Source: Oryzomicrobium sp. (lineage in GTDB: Bacteria > Pseudomonadota > Gammaproteobacteria > Burkholderiales > Rhodocyclaceae). From it: 32,309 nt of DNA. Below the pieces are notes generated by a model. The model saw nothing but the letters and a program-made list of their open reading frames with translations, was not told the origin of the DNA and searched no databases. The stretch covers positions 1 through 32,309 of the forward strand of contig NZ_JAJTBG010000022.1 in assembly GCF_021287045.1 (NCBI RefSeq). Reading direction: 5' to 3'. A program made the position numbers and the translations under genes. Every line of letters starts with the position of its first letter. Position 1 is the first letter of the stretch. Positions 1 through 10,032 of the stretch are shown here, one piece after another.

Positions 1-80
1 GTAAATTAACCTCGGATTCTAAAGCCCACTGCTACTGAAAACGGGGGGACGTCGCACCCAACCTTTAAAGGATTTTGAAA

Positions 81-295
81 ATGGCCGGCAAAAACCAACA
101 CGTAGTGAAACGCGACGACGGCTGGGCCGTGCGTGGCGCAGGCAATCAGCGAGACACCTCGCATCACCGCACCCAGTCCGAGGCCAAACGTGCCGCCCGC
201 GACATCGCCATCAACCAGCGCAGCGAAGTGCTGATCCATGGCGAGAACGGTCGTATCCGGGAGCGCAACAGGATCCGCACCCGCCCAAGGGGTGA
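81..295 (+). pseudogene. DUF2188-type small protein gene, 3' end apparently frameshifted
   Basis: The ATG at 81 follows an AAAGGA ribosome-binding site. The first ~63 residues look like the DUF2188 family (start MAGKNQHVV, then GGWAVRG-like and SEVLIHGENGRIRERN segments), short proteins of unknown function that usually end in a S-Y-G-N-D-P-x-P-P-K tail. Here the frame breaks after the Asn codon at 267-269: GAT CCG CAC CCG CCC AAG GGG TGA (D-P-H-P-P-K-G-stop) is present at 272-295 but in the +2 frame. This fits loss of about 10 nt (the expected S-Y-G-N codons) between 271 and 272. Read without correction, the frame runs on to 482 (133 aa) with a tail I do not recognise. Either the gene is recently broken or it has gained a new C-terminus. 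The family match is from memory of its consensus. Confidence 0.62.
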
Positions 296-598
296 CGATC
301 ATCACCATGCAGGCATCGGGTTCGACTATTCGCGGCGGGTAATCCATGCGTCGAACTCGGTGCAGCACCACGGTAGCAAACGCTTGTCGCGAAAGGGTTT
401 CTGCGTGCGCTCGGCTGGCGCAGTTCTCGGATATTTTTTGAGAACCAAGAGCGGACAAGGGTCAAACTCGGCGGGTAAGTAGGCGCCTTGTAGTTGGCCT
501 GCCGGGGCTTGACACGCAGAATCGATGAAAACCGCGCACAGACTGGGGAAAGCCCAGATGTGAAAAAGCCCAACCGAGAAGGGTTGGGCTTTGAATTT
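296..598. other. Intergenic stretch, largely unassigned
   Basis: About 300 bases between the DUF2188-type gene and tRNA-Ala. The only supported element is the minus-strand terminator at 563-592. A perfect TTGACA at 509-514 has no -10 hexamer at a suitable distance. Open frames exist on both strands but encode nothing I recognise, and one of them runs through the tRNA. Confidence 0.5.
563..592 (-). terminator. Intrinsic terminator of tRNA-Ala
   Basis: An 11-bp perfect stem (565-575 paired with 582-592, 6-nt loop) is followed on the minus strand by a run of T (positions 567-563). It lies 7 nt beyond the CCA end of the tRNA, so it ends that transcript. Confidence 0.88.
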
Positions 599-674
<76 letters not shown>

Positions 675-688
675 AAAACGAGCGACGG

Positions 689-716
689 ATTATAGCGACT
701 TCGCCCCGGTTGTCAA
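689..716 (-). promoter_or_regulatory. Consensus sigma-70 promoter of tRNA-Ala
   Basis: On the minus strand a perfect -35 (TTGACA, 716-711) and a perfect -10 (TATAAT, 694-689) are separated by 16 bp. The predicted start is about 7-9 nt upstream of the mature tRNA 5' end at 674. Confidence 0.92.
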
Positions 717-747
717 AGCGAAGCCCCTTTGCCACCAACCAACCGCT

Positions 748-1797
748 TCAGGTTTCGTCCTTGTCCGCACCGGCACCGCAGGCAGCGCGGCCGAGGCGGT
801 CGTGGATGGCAGACCAAGCAGAGCCGGGCGGCGGTGTCTCGATCAGCAGTTGGGCGACCCCCAGGCCATCGAGGCGACGCAGGGCGGCGTAGAGGTCGTG
901 GGCGTAGGCATCGGGAGTCGCAGGTGCGGAGACCCACGCAACGCCTTCTGGCAAACCCACAGGCGCAGTGCAAGACCACGCATAGACCGCCATCGGCTGA
1001 CCGCCTGCGCGCAATACCTCGGCCTGCAACGCCGCCGAGGCGACCAGGGTCAGCCTGGTGCGGGGGGCATAGTGAGCCGCCAGCGCGCCAGAGACCCGGG
1101 GCACGTCGGCATTGCGCAGGTGTTCCGGCAGTGCCAAAGGCACGCCCATCACCGCTTCCAGCTGGTCGGGGCGGATGTGGCCGGGGCGCAGCAGGCGCGG
1201 CTGGCCCGAGGACAGGTCGACGATGGTGGACTCGATGCCCACCGGACATTCACCGCCGTCGAGAATCATCGCCACCCGGTCACCCAACTCTTCCTGAACG
1301 TGGCAGGCGGCGGTGGGGCTGATGCGGCCGAAGCGGTTGGCCGACGGGCCGGCCACGCCGCCGCTGCCGCCAGCCGCGGCAAAGGCCCGGAGCAGCGCCA
1401 AGGCCAGCGGATGCCCGGGGACGCGCAGGCCCACGGTGTCCTGCCCGCCGGTGACCGCATCGGGCACCCAAGACTGGCGTTTGAGGATGAGGGTCAGGGG
1501 GCCGGGCCAGAAGTATTCGGCCAGCTCCCAGGCCAGCGCCGGAATGTCCTGGGCCCAGTTTTCCATGGCCTGGGAACAGGGCAGATGCACGATGACCGGG
1601 TGATCCGCCGGCCGGCCCTTGGCGGCGAATATCTTGGCCACTGCCGCCGCATTAGCTGCGTCCGCGCCGAGGCCGTAGACGGTCTCGGTGGGAAAGGCCA
1701 CCAACTCGCCAGCCTTGAGCAACGCCACCGCCCGCGCCAAATCGGCATCGGTGGCGGGCAATGTGGCTGACGACGGGGACTGGGCGGCGTCGGTCAT
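748..1797 (-). CDS. L-threonylcarbamoyladenylate synthase, Sua5 type
   Basis: Makes threonylcarbamoyl-AMP from threonine, bicarbonate and ATP, the first step of t6A37 modification of ANN-decoding tRNAs; cytoplasmic. The 349 residues comprise the YrdC/Sua5 catalytic fold (about 15-210), with FPTETVYGLG at about 35-44, K60-G-R62-P and a GPSANRFGRISPT stretch. A C-terminal Sua5 domain follows (about 220-349). That domain separates it from the ~190-residue TsaC of enterobacteria. The ATG at 1797 is only 15 bp beyond the purK stop codon, so it is the last gene of the folD-purE-purK-sua5 operon. The family call is firm; the choice between the names tsaC, tsaC2 and sua5 is a matter of convention. 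Confidence 0.95.
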   Translation of the reverse strand: MTDAAQSPSSATLPATDADLARAVALLKAGELVAFPTETVYGLGADAANAAAVAKIFAAKGRPADHPVIVHLPCSQAMENWAQDIPALAWELAEYFWPGPLTLILKRQSWVPDAVTGGQDTVGLRVPGHPLALALLRAFAAAGGSGGVAGPSANRFGRISPTAACHVQEELGDRVAMILDGGECPVGIESTIVDLSSGQPRLLRPGHIRPDQLEAVMGVPLALPEHLRNADVPRVSGALAAHYAPRTRLTLVASAALQAEVLRAGGQPMAVYAWSCTAPVGLPEGVAWVSAPATPDAYAHDLYAALRRLDGLGVAQLLIETPPPGSAWSAIHDRLGRAACGAGADKDET

Positions 1798-1812
1798 GGC
1801 GGGTTCCGGGAC

Positions 1813-3000
1813 TCAGTCCTGGATGCCGATGGCGGCGCGGGCCGCCTGGGCAAGGATCAGGGCGCGGGCCGGATCGGCGTCGATCACGGTGAAGTGCCCC
1901 ATCTTGCGACCATGACGGGCGTGGTGCTTGCCGTAGAGGTGCAGCTTGAGGTTGGGCACGGCGTACAACTTGGCCCAGTCGGGTTCCCGGTAGCGCTCGT
2001 TGCCGTCGGCATCCTTCTCGAACCAGATGTCGCCGAGCAGGTTCACCATCACCGCCGCCGAGTGGGCGCGGGACTCGCCCAGGGGCAGGCCGCACAGGGC
2101 GCGCACCTGCTGTTCGAACTGGTCGGTGACGCAGGCGTCCAGGGTGTAGTGGCCGCTGTTGTGGGGGCGCGGCGCCATTTCGTTCACGTACAACTGGCCG
2201 CGGGAGACGAAGAACTCCACCCCCAGGGTGCCGATGTAGCCGAGCTTGTCGGCGATGCGCTCGGCCACTTCCTGGGCACTGTCGGCGGTGCAGGCCGAGG
2301 CCCGGGCCGGAGCAATGGAAATGTCGAGAATGCCCTTGCGGTGGATATTCTCGGCCGTCGGAAAGCAGCGGGTGGCACCGCGCTCGTCCCGGGCCAGCAC
2401 CACCGAGACCTCGTAGTCCAGGTGCAGCTTCTGCTCCAGGACGCAGATCTCGCCCTTGAATGCCTGGAAGGCGGCAATGGCTTCTTCCCGGCTGTTCACC
2501 ACTGCCTGGCCCTTGCCGTCGTAGCCGAAGCGGGCGACCTTGAGGATGCCGGGGAAGAGATTGGCGCCGACCTTGGCGGTATCGCGCAGGTCGTCCTCGC
2601 TGACGATGGCGGCGAAGGCGGCGTGGGGAATGCCGTTGTCGCGCAGGAAGGATTTCTCCGCCACCCGATTCTGGCAAATCGCCACGGCGCCGGCATGGGG
2701 GCGCACCGGGACGAACTTGGCCAGGTAGTCCAGGGTGTCCGCCGGCACGTTCTCGAACTCGGTGGTCACCGCGGCGCAGCCCTGGGCGAATTGATCCAGG
2801 GCTGCATAGTCGTCGTAGGCGGCCTGCAGGTGGCGGTCGGCAATTTTGCCTGCCGGGCTGTTGGCGTCCGGGTCAAGGACCCACACCTGGTAGCCCATTT
2901 CGTGGGCGGCGGCGACGAAGAAGCGGCCGAGCTGGCCGCCCCCCAGCATGCCCAGGGTGGCGGGCGGCAGGATCGGGGTGATTGCGTCGCTCACGATCAC
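1813..3000 (-). CDS. purK: N5-carboxyaminoimidazole ribonucleotide synthetase
   Basis: Carboxylates AIR with ATP and bicarbonate to N5-CAIR, the substrate of the adjacent PurE, in de novo purine synthesis. The 395 residues have an N-terminal nucleotide-binding segment (LGGGQLGRF at about 19-27), an ATP-grasp core with VEFF and [12 protein letters not shown] metal/ligand segments, and a usual-size C-terminal domain. The GTG start at 3000 overlaps the purE stop by 4 nt (GTGA), which indicates translational coupling and supports this start. A second in-frame GTG lies two codons downstream. Confidence 0.96.
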   Translation of the reverse strand: MIVSDAITPILPPATLGMLGGGQLGRFFVAAAHEMGYQVWVLDPDANSPAGKIADRHLQAAYDDYAALDQFAQGCAAVTTEFENVPADTLDYLAKFVPVRPHAGAVAICQNRVAEKSFLRDNGIPHAAFAAIVSEDDLRDTAKVGANLFPGILKVARFGYDGKGQAVVNSREEAIAAFQAFKGEICVLEQKLHLDYEVSVVLARDERGATRCFPTAENIHRKGILDISIAPARASACTADSAQEVAERIADKLGYIGTLGVEFFVSRGQLYVNEMAPRPHNSGHYTLDACVTDQFEQQVRALCGLPLGESRAHSAAVMVNLLGDIWFEKDADGNERYREPDWAKLYAVPNLKLHLYGKHHARHGRKMGHFTVIDADPARALILAQAARAAIGIQD

Positions 3001-3494
3001 ACTTCCGGCAGCTTCATGGCCAGAACCTTGCTGCTCTGGGCATGGCGGAAGGCCGCCAGCTTGGCGGCCAGCGCGGCGTCCTGGGTGGCCAGCTGGGCCA
3101 CGGCGAACAGGGCGGCATTGGCGGCACCAGCCTCGCCGATGGCGAAGGTGGCGACCGGGATGCCCTTGGGCATCTGCACGATGGAGTAGAGCGAATCCTG
3201 GCCGGACAGATGCTTGGACGGCACCGGCACGCCCAGCACCGGGACGATGGTCTTGGACGCCAGCATGCCCGGCAGGTGGGCGGCGCCGCCGGCCCCGGCG
3301 ATGATGGCCTTCAGCCCCCGCTCGCCGGCGGTGGCGGCGTAGTCGAACAGCAGGTCCGGGGTGCGGTGGGCGGAAACCACGCGGGCCTCGAAGGGCACGC
3401 CGAATTCCTTGAGCATGACGGCGGCGGCCTGCATCACCGGCCAGTCCGAATCCGAGCCCATGACGATGCCCACCAGGGGATGCTTGTCGGTCAT
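2997..3494 (-). CDS. purE: N5-carboxyaminoimidazole ribonucleotide mutase
   Basis: Converts N5-CAIR to CAIR, working directly after PurK. The length of 165 residues is normal for class I PurE. Visible signatures are GSDSDWP (13-19), SAHRTP (41-46, with catalytic His43) and the [11 protein letters not shown] loop. The ATG at 3494 has an AAGGA ribosome-binding site. It lies 27 bp beyond folD and overlaps purK, placing it in the middle of the operon. Confidence 0.97.
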   Translation of the reverse strand: MTDKHPLVGIVMGSDSDWPVMQAAAVMLKEFGVPFEARVVSAHRTPDLLFDYAATAGERGLKAIIAGAGGAAHLPGMLASKTIVPVLGVPVPSKHLSGQDSLYSIVQMPKGIPVATFAIGEAGAANAALFAVAQLATQDAALAAKLAAFRHAQSSKVLAMKLPEV

Positions 3495-3521
3495 TGTGTG
3501 TCCTTGTGTGCTAAGGGCAGG

Positions 3522-4385
3522 TTACTTGGCGGCGGCCCGTTCGGCCGACTCCAGGGTGTTGGCGAGCAGCATGGTGATGGTCATCGGACCGACGCCGCCG
3601 GGCACCGGGGTGATGGCGCCGGCCACCTCTTTGACCGAATCGAAATCCACGTCGCCGCACAGCTTGCCGCCCTGCTCCGCCGGCAAGCGGTTGATGCCCA
3701 CGTCAATGACCACGGCCCCAGGCTTGACCATGTCGCCGGTGACGAAGCGGGGGCGACCCACCGCCGCCACCAGGATGTCGGCGCGGCGGGTGTGGAAGCC
3801 CAGGTCGGCGGTCTGGGAATGGCACACGGTGACGGTACAGCCGGCGTGCAGCAGCAGCATGGCCATGGGCTTGCCGACGATGTTGGAGCGGCCGATCACC
3901 ACCGCCTCCTTGCCCTTCAGCGAGCCGCCGGCTTCTTCCAGCAGCTTCATCACGCCATAGGGCGTGCAGGGCAGGAAGCGCGGGTTGCCTTGCATCAGGG
4001 CACCCACATTCTCGGCGTGGAAGCCGTCCACGTCCTTTTCCGGGGAGATGGCTTCGAGCACCGCGTCCTCGTCGAACTGGGGCGGCAGGGGCAACTGCAC
4101 CAGGATGCCGTGGATGGCCGGATCGGCGTTGAGTTCGGCGATCTTGGCCAGCACCTCGGCCGGCGCCACGTCGGCGGGGTAGTCGAGCTTGACCGAATGA
4201 AAACCGGCCTCGGCGCAGGCATTGACCTTGTTGCGCACGTAGACCTGGGAGGCGGGGTTCTCGCCCACCAGGATCACCGCCAGCCCAGGGCGGGTGCCCT
4301 GGGCGGCCAGGGCCTCGGCCCGGGCCTTGAAGTCGGCGCGCAGTTTCTTGGCCAGCGCGTTGCCGTCGAGGAGTTTTGCCGTCAT
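3522..4385 (-). CDS. folD: Bifunctional methylenetetrahydrofolate dehydrogenase / methenyltetrahydrofolate cyclohydrolase
   Basis: Interconverts 5,10-methylene-, methenyl- and 10-formyl-tetrahydrofolate, supplying formyl groups to purine synthesis; this fits its place ahead of purE-purK. From the ATG at 4385 the protein has 287 residues, the family norm. It shows the Y49...K53 catalytic pair, a GILVQLPLP segment, PCTPYGV, the GRSNIVGKP dinucleotide site and a C-terminal [12 protein letters not shown] ten codons upstream (4415) is in frame, but it lies inside the leader hairpin and would add residues the family lacks, so I chose the ATG. Confidence 0.96.
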   Translation of the reverse strand: MTAKLLDGNALAKKLRADFKARAEALAAQGTRPGLAVILVGENPASQVYVRNKVNACAEAGFHSVKLDYPADVAPAEVLAKIAELNADPAIHGILVQLPLPPQFDEDAVLEAISPEKDVDGFHAENVGALMQGNPRFLPCTPYGVMKLLEEAGGSLKGKEAVVIGRSNIVGKPMAMLLLHAGCTVTVCHSQTADLGFHTRRADILVAAVGRPRFVTGDMVKPGAVVIDVGINRLPAEQGGKLCGDVDFDSVKEVAGAITPVPGGVGPMTITMLLANTLESAERAAAK

Positions 4386-4396
4386 GGTCGTATCCG

Positions 4397-4429
4397 GAAA
4401 AGCAAAAACGGACACGGGGGCCGTGTCCG
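4397..4429 (-). terminator. Terminator-like hairpin in the folD leader
   Basis: A perfect 9-bp inverted repeat (4421-4429 with 4409-4417, 3-nt loop) is followed on the minus strand by five T, then GC, then four T. It sits only 12 nt upstream of the folD ATG. It may simply end the upstream gene (4462-5289). If the folD promoter is the TAAAAT upstream of it, it would act as an attenuator. Confidence 0.75.
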
Positions 4430-4458
4430 ATCATGGTGTGCAAGGTCTGTTCGGGCGA

Positions 4459-4464
4459 ATTTTA
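4459..4464 (-). promoter_or_regulatory. Candidate -10 element for folD-purE-purK-sua5
   Basis: TAAAAT on the minus strand, 5/6 to the sigma-70 -10 consensus. I see no clear -35. It overlaps the stop codon of the upstream gene. The implied start near 4452 would give a ~70-nt leader containing the hairpin at 4409-4429. Confidence 0.4.
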
Positions 4465-5289
4465 CCCCACTTTTCCCCTTGACTCCCGGCCAGCGGCAAA
4501 CGGCGGAATCTCCCCGCATTGCAGGACTATCCCCTCTTCGGCCAGGGCCGCCGGCACCCAGTCGCCGCCCCCGGGGACCCAGCAGGTCAGCGCGGACACG
4601 GCCACCACGCCCTTGATCGTCTTCAGCGGCAACGGCCAAGCCAGGTCCAGGCGCAGGCAGCGGGCCTGCGGATAGCGGCGGCGGGCAAGGTGCCAGCCCG
4701 GGCCGGCGCAAATTAGCCCCAGGCGCCGGTCGCCGCTGCGCTGCAAGCGCCAGGCCCCCAGCCCTTCCACATGATTGGCCAGGGCCACCGCCCGGGCCAC
4801 CGCCGCCTCGGGCTGGGGAACGGCCGGCGGCAGGCCGGCGAGCAGCGCCGCAACTCGCTCCGGCACCAGGCACGCGCCCCCCGTGCCGGCCAGGGCCAGG
4901 CACACAGGAGTAGTGAACTCCTCGGACAAGGCCAGCGCCTGGGGCAGCAGACGCACCGCCTCGGCGGCGTCGGCCGGCACGAACACCGGGAACGGCAGCC
5001 GCCCCAGCCGCTCCGACGGACCGCACACCACCAGCAGACGCCCGCCCAGGCCGCCTTCGGCGTGGGCGGCCAAGGTCGGCGCGAGCCGGTCGTAATCGGC
5101 CCCGTGCAGCACCAGCGCCCGGACCGCCTCGCGCTCATCAACGAAGGCGTGCAGACCGGCCGGACTCGGCGGGCAATCCAGCGCCACCTCGACGGTCAGC
5201 CCCAGGCGGCGGACGGCCTCGGCCAGATCCGGCCATTTTGGTGGCGCCGGCAAGGAGATCGTCGGGTCATCGGGGCAATCGTCGGGCAT
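4462..5289 (-). CDS. IorA-like protein lacking TPP and Fe-S domains (function unknown)
   Basis: From the ATG at 5289 the product has 275 residues. Two stretches resemble the alpha subunit of indolepyruvate:ferredoxin oxidoreductase (2-oxoacid oxidoreductase superfamily). One is a PVFVPADAAEA...LSEEFTTPVCL region (about 105-135). The other is an RLGLICAGPGWH...YPQARCLRLDLAWPLP region (about 190-225), matching the family's 'LGIITSG...LKLG...YPLP' block. The TPP-binding domain and C-terminal ferredoxin cysteines of true IorA (about 600 aa) are absent, so enzyme activity on its own is unlikely. An in-frame extension to 5439 is possible but carries no recognisable sequence. It may be a divergent or degenerating paralogue. 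The assignment rests on motif memory and is moderate. Confidence 0.55.
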   Translation of the reverse strand: MPDDCPDDPTISLPAPPKWPDLAEAVRRLGLTVEVALDCPPSPAGLHAFVDEREAVRALVLHGADYDRLAPTLAAHAEGGLGGRLLVVCGPSERLGRLPFPVFVPADAAEAVRLLPQALALSEEFTTPVCLALAGTGGACLVPERVAALLAGLPPAVPQPEAAVARAVALANHVEGLGAWRLQRSGDRRLGLICAGPGWHLARRRYPQARCLRLDLAWPLPLKTIKGVVAVSALTCWVPGGGDWVPAALAEEGIVLQCGEIPPFAAGRESRGKVG

Positions 5290-5411
5290 GGCGCAAAGCA
5301 TTTGATAAACAAGGAAAAACCAGGAACGGCGCGGCTTTCCGGGAAAAAACCCGGCCAACCCGGAGAGTGGCGTAAAAACGCGGGCAAAGCCAGGCCTGGC
5401 GGTTATTGCAG

Positions 5412-5431
5412 CGCAATATTGCGTATCGCAA
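5412..5431. promoter_or_regulatory. Overlapping palindromes, candidate operator of the PDH operon
   Basis: A perfect 12-bp palindrome CGCAATATTGCG (5412-5423) shares half its arm with a second inverted repeat, TTGCG-TAT-CGCAA (5419-5431). The repeated TTGCG/CGCAA half-site suggests a dimeric DNA-binding regulator. It lies about 230 bp upstream of aceE and about 125 bp upstream of the IorA-like gene, so either gene could be the target. The regulator is not identified. Confidence 0.45.
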
Positions 5432-5567
5432 AAAATCATCTTACGATGCGAAATTGTGCGGCGCGGGACATGATCCCCGAATCACGTATTACGCTGTGTC
5501 GCGTACCTTTCCTGCGGAATCGCTCGCCGGGAAGCGCCCGAGACACTCCGACGACATTTTCGCCCCC

Positions 5568-5637
5568 GCACCGGATCGGCATCCGTTTTCTTCGGTCGAA
5601 GCAAACGCCGCCAACAGCGATGGCGCCGATCCGGTGC
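5568..5637 (+). promoter_or_regulatory. Structured 5' leader of aceE
   Basis: A perfect 13-bp stem (5568-5580 with 5625-5637) encloses an inner hairpin. In the inner hairpin CTTCG (5590-5594) pairs with CGAAG (5597-5601), extended across one mismatch by GTTT/AAAC (5585-5588 with 5603-5606). A weaker GCC/GGC pairing (5607-5609 with 5622-5624) would make a three-way junction. No T-run follows, so it is not a standard terminator. The outer stem ends 13 nt before the aceE Shine-Dalgarno. Confidence 0.5.
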
Positions 5638-5660
5638 TGACATAAATCAGGAGACGAACC

Positions 5661-8333
<2,673 letters not shown>

Positions 8334-8348
8334 GGGGAGCCACGGAAC

Positions 8349-10022
8349 ATGAGTCAAATCATCGAAGTGAAGGTCCCGGATATCGGCGACTTCAAGGACG
8401 TGCCGGTCATCGAGCTGTTCGTCAAACCCGGCGACAGCGTCAACGCCGAGGACGCCCTGATCAGCCTGGAATCCGACAAGGCCACCATGGACGTCCCCTC
8501 CCCCGCCGCCGGCGTGGTCAAGGAGATCAAGATCAAGGTCGGCGACAAGGTCAGCGAAGGCAGCCTGGTGCTGCTGCTGGAAGCCAGCGCAACGGCCAGC
8601 ACGGCCGCCGCGCCTGCGCCCGCAGCGGCGCCGGCTCCGGTCCAGGCTCCTACCCCCGTGGCCGCCGCTCCGGCCTCGGCGCCTGCCGCCGCCCCCGCCA
8701 CCGCGGGCGGCCTGGTGGACGTGAAGGTGCCGGACATCGGCGACTTCAAGGACGTGCCGATCATCGAGGTGTTCGTCAAACCTGGCGACACCGTAAAGGC
8801 CGAGGACCCACTGATCAGCCTGGAATCCGACAAGGCCTCCATGGACGTGCCCGCCCCCGCCGCCGGCGTGGTCAAGGAACTGAAGGTCAAGTTCGGCGAC
8901 AAGGTCAGCGAAGGCACCCTGATCCTGGTGCTGGAAGCGGCGGGAAGCGCCGCCCCGGCCGCTGCTGCGGCGCCGGCGCCTGCCCCGAGCACGGCCCCGG
9001 CAACCGCGCCGGTCGCGCCCAGCGCCCCGGTGGCAGCCGCCCCTGCCCCCAGCCTGGCCGCCCCCTTGCCCGCCCTGGGCGGCAAGGTACACGCCAGCCC
9101 GTCGGTGCGCGCCTTCGCGCGGGAGCTGGGGGTGGACCTGACCAAGGTCGCCGCCAGCGGCCCCAAGGGCCGCATCCTGACCGAGGACGTGAAGGCCTTC
9201 ATCAAGGGTGTCATGAACACCGGCGCCGTGCCCGGTGCGGCCACCGCAGCCGGCGGCGGCATCACCGGTGGCGGAACCCTGGACCTGCTGCCCTGGCCCA
9301 AGGTGGACTTCGCCAAGTTCGGCCCCATCGAAACCCAGCCCCTGTCGCGCATCAAGAAGATTTCCGGCGCCAACCTGGCACGCAACTGGGTGATGATCCC
9401 GGCCGTGACCTACCACGAGGATGCCGACATCACCGACCTGGAAGCCTTCCGCGTCGCCCTCAACAAGGAGAACGAGAAGGCCGGCCTCAAGCTGACCATG
9501 CTCGCCTTCATCATCAAGGCCTGCGTCAAGGCACTGCAGCAGTTCCCGCAGCTGAACAGTTCCCTGGACGGCCAGGGTGATGAGCAGCGCCTGGTGCTGA
9601 AGCAGTACTACCACATCGGTTTTGCTGCCGACACGCCCAACGGGCTGGTGGTGCCGGTGCTTAAGGACGCCGACAAGAAGGGCATCTTCGAGATCGCCAA
9701 GGAAACCGGCGAACTGGCCAAGGCCGCCCGGGACGGCAAGCTCAAGCCCGCCGACATGCAGGGCGCCAGCTTCACCATCTCGTCGGTGGGCGGCATCGGC
9801 GGCACGGCGTTCAGCCCCATCGTCAATGCGCCGGAAGTGGCCATCCTGGGCGTTTCCAAGAGCACCATGAAGCCGGTGTGGAACGGCAAGGAATTCGTGC
9901 CGCGGCTGATCGTGCCCCTGTCCTTGTCCGCCGACCACCGCGTCATCGACGGCGCCCTGGCGACCCGCTTCAACGCCGAACTGGCCAAGCTGCTGGCGGA
10001 CTTCCGCCGGGTCATGCTGTAA
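8349..10022 (+). CDS. aceF: Pyruvate dehydrogenase E2, dihydrolipoyllysine acetyltransferase, two lipoyl domains
   Basis: Forms the core of the PDH complex and transfers acetyl groups from lipoamide to CoA. The 557 residues are, in order: lipoyl domain 1 (about 1-78, lipoylated Lys44 in ESDKATMD), an Ala/Pro linker, lipoyl domain 2 (about 120-196, Lys162 in ESDKASMD), another Ala/Pro linker, a peripheral-subunit-binding domain (about 247-285, [13 protein letters not shown]), and the catalytic acyltransferase domain (about 330-557) with the DHRVIDG active site (His530, Asp534). Both linkers are typical flexible swinging arms. The gene is flanked by aceE (15 bp) and lpdA (10 bp) in one operon. 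Confidence 0.98.
   Translation: MSQIIEVKVPDIGDFKDVPVIELFVKPGDSVNAEDALISLESDKATMDVPSPAAGVVKEIKIKVGDKVSEGSLVLLLEASATASTAAAPAPAAAPAPVQAPTPVAAAPASAPAAAPATAGGLVDVKVPDIGDFKDVPIIEVFVKPGDTVKAEDPLISLESDKASMDVPAPAAGVVKELKVKFGDKVSEGTLILVLEAAGSAAPAAAAAPAPAPSTAPATAPVAPSAPVAAAPAPSLAAPLPALGGKVHASPSVRAFARELGVDLTKVAASGPKGRILTEDVKAFIKGVMNTGAVPGAATAAGGGITGGGTLDLLPWPKVDFAKFGPIETQPLSRIKKISGANLARNWVMIPAVTYHEDADITDLEAFRVALNKENEKAGLKLTMLAFIIKACVKALQQFPQLNSSLDGQGDEQRLVLKQYYHIGFAADTPNGLVVPVLKDADKKGIFEIAKETGELAKAARDGKLKPADMQGASFTISSVGGIGGTAFSPIVNAPEVAILGVSKSTMKPVWNGKEFVPRLIVPLSLSADHRVIDGALATRFNAELAKLLADFRRVML
8367..8585 (+). repeat. Lipoyl-domain coding repeat, copy 1 (aceF)
   Basis: Encodes the first lipoyl domain of AceF. 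It is nearly identical in DNA as well as protein to copies at 8721-8939 and 10051-10269; for example the stretch coding GDFKDVP is shared by all three. Confidence 0.85.
8721..8939 (+). repeat. Lipoyl-domain coding repeat, copy 2 (aceF)
   Basis: Second lipoyl domain of AceF. It differs from copy 1 by scattered, mostly conservative changes (KASMD in place of KATMD around the lipoylated lysine). Confidence 0.85.
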
Positions 10023-10032
10023 GGGGGACGCC

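Larger units (their letters stand above)
5290..5660. other. Control region between the IorA-like gene and aceE
   Basis: A divergent intergenic region of 371 bases. It holds overlapping palindromes at 5412-5431 (candidate operator), a strongly structured leader at 5568-5637, and the aceE ribosome-binding site AGGAGA at 5651-5656. I find no convincing -35/-10 pair for either gene. Confidence 0.6.

Noticed and set aside
509-514. A perfect TTGACA in the gap before tRNA-Ala, plus strand
   Set aside because: There is no -10-like hexamer 15-19 bp downstream and no gene to serve.
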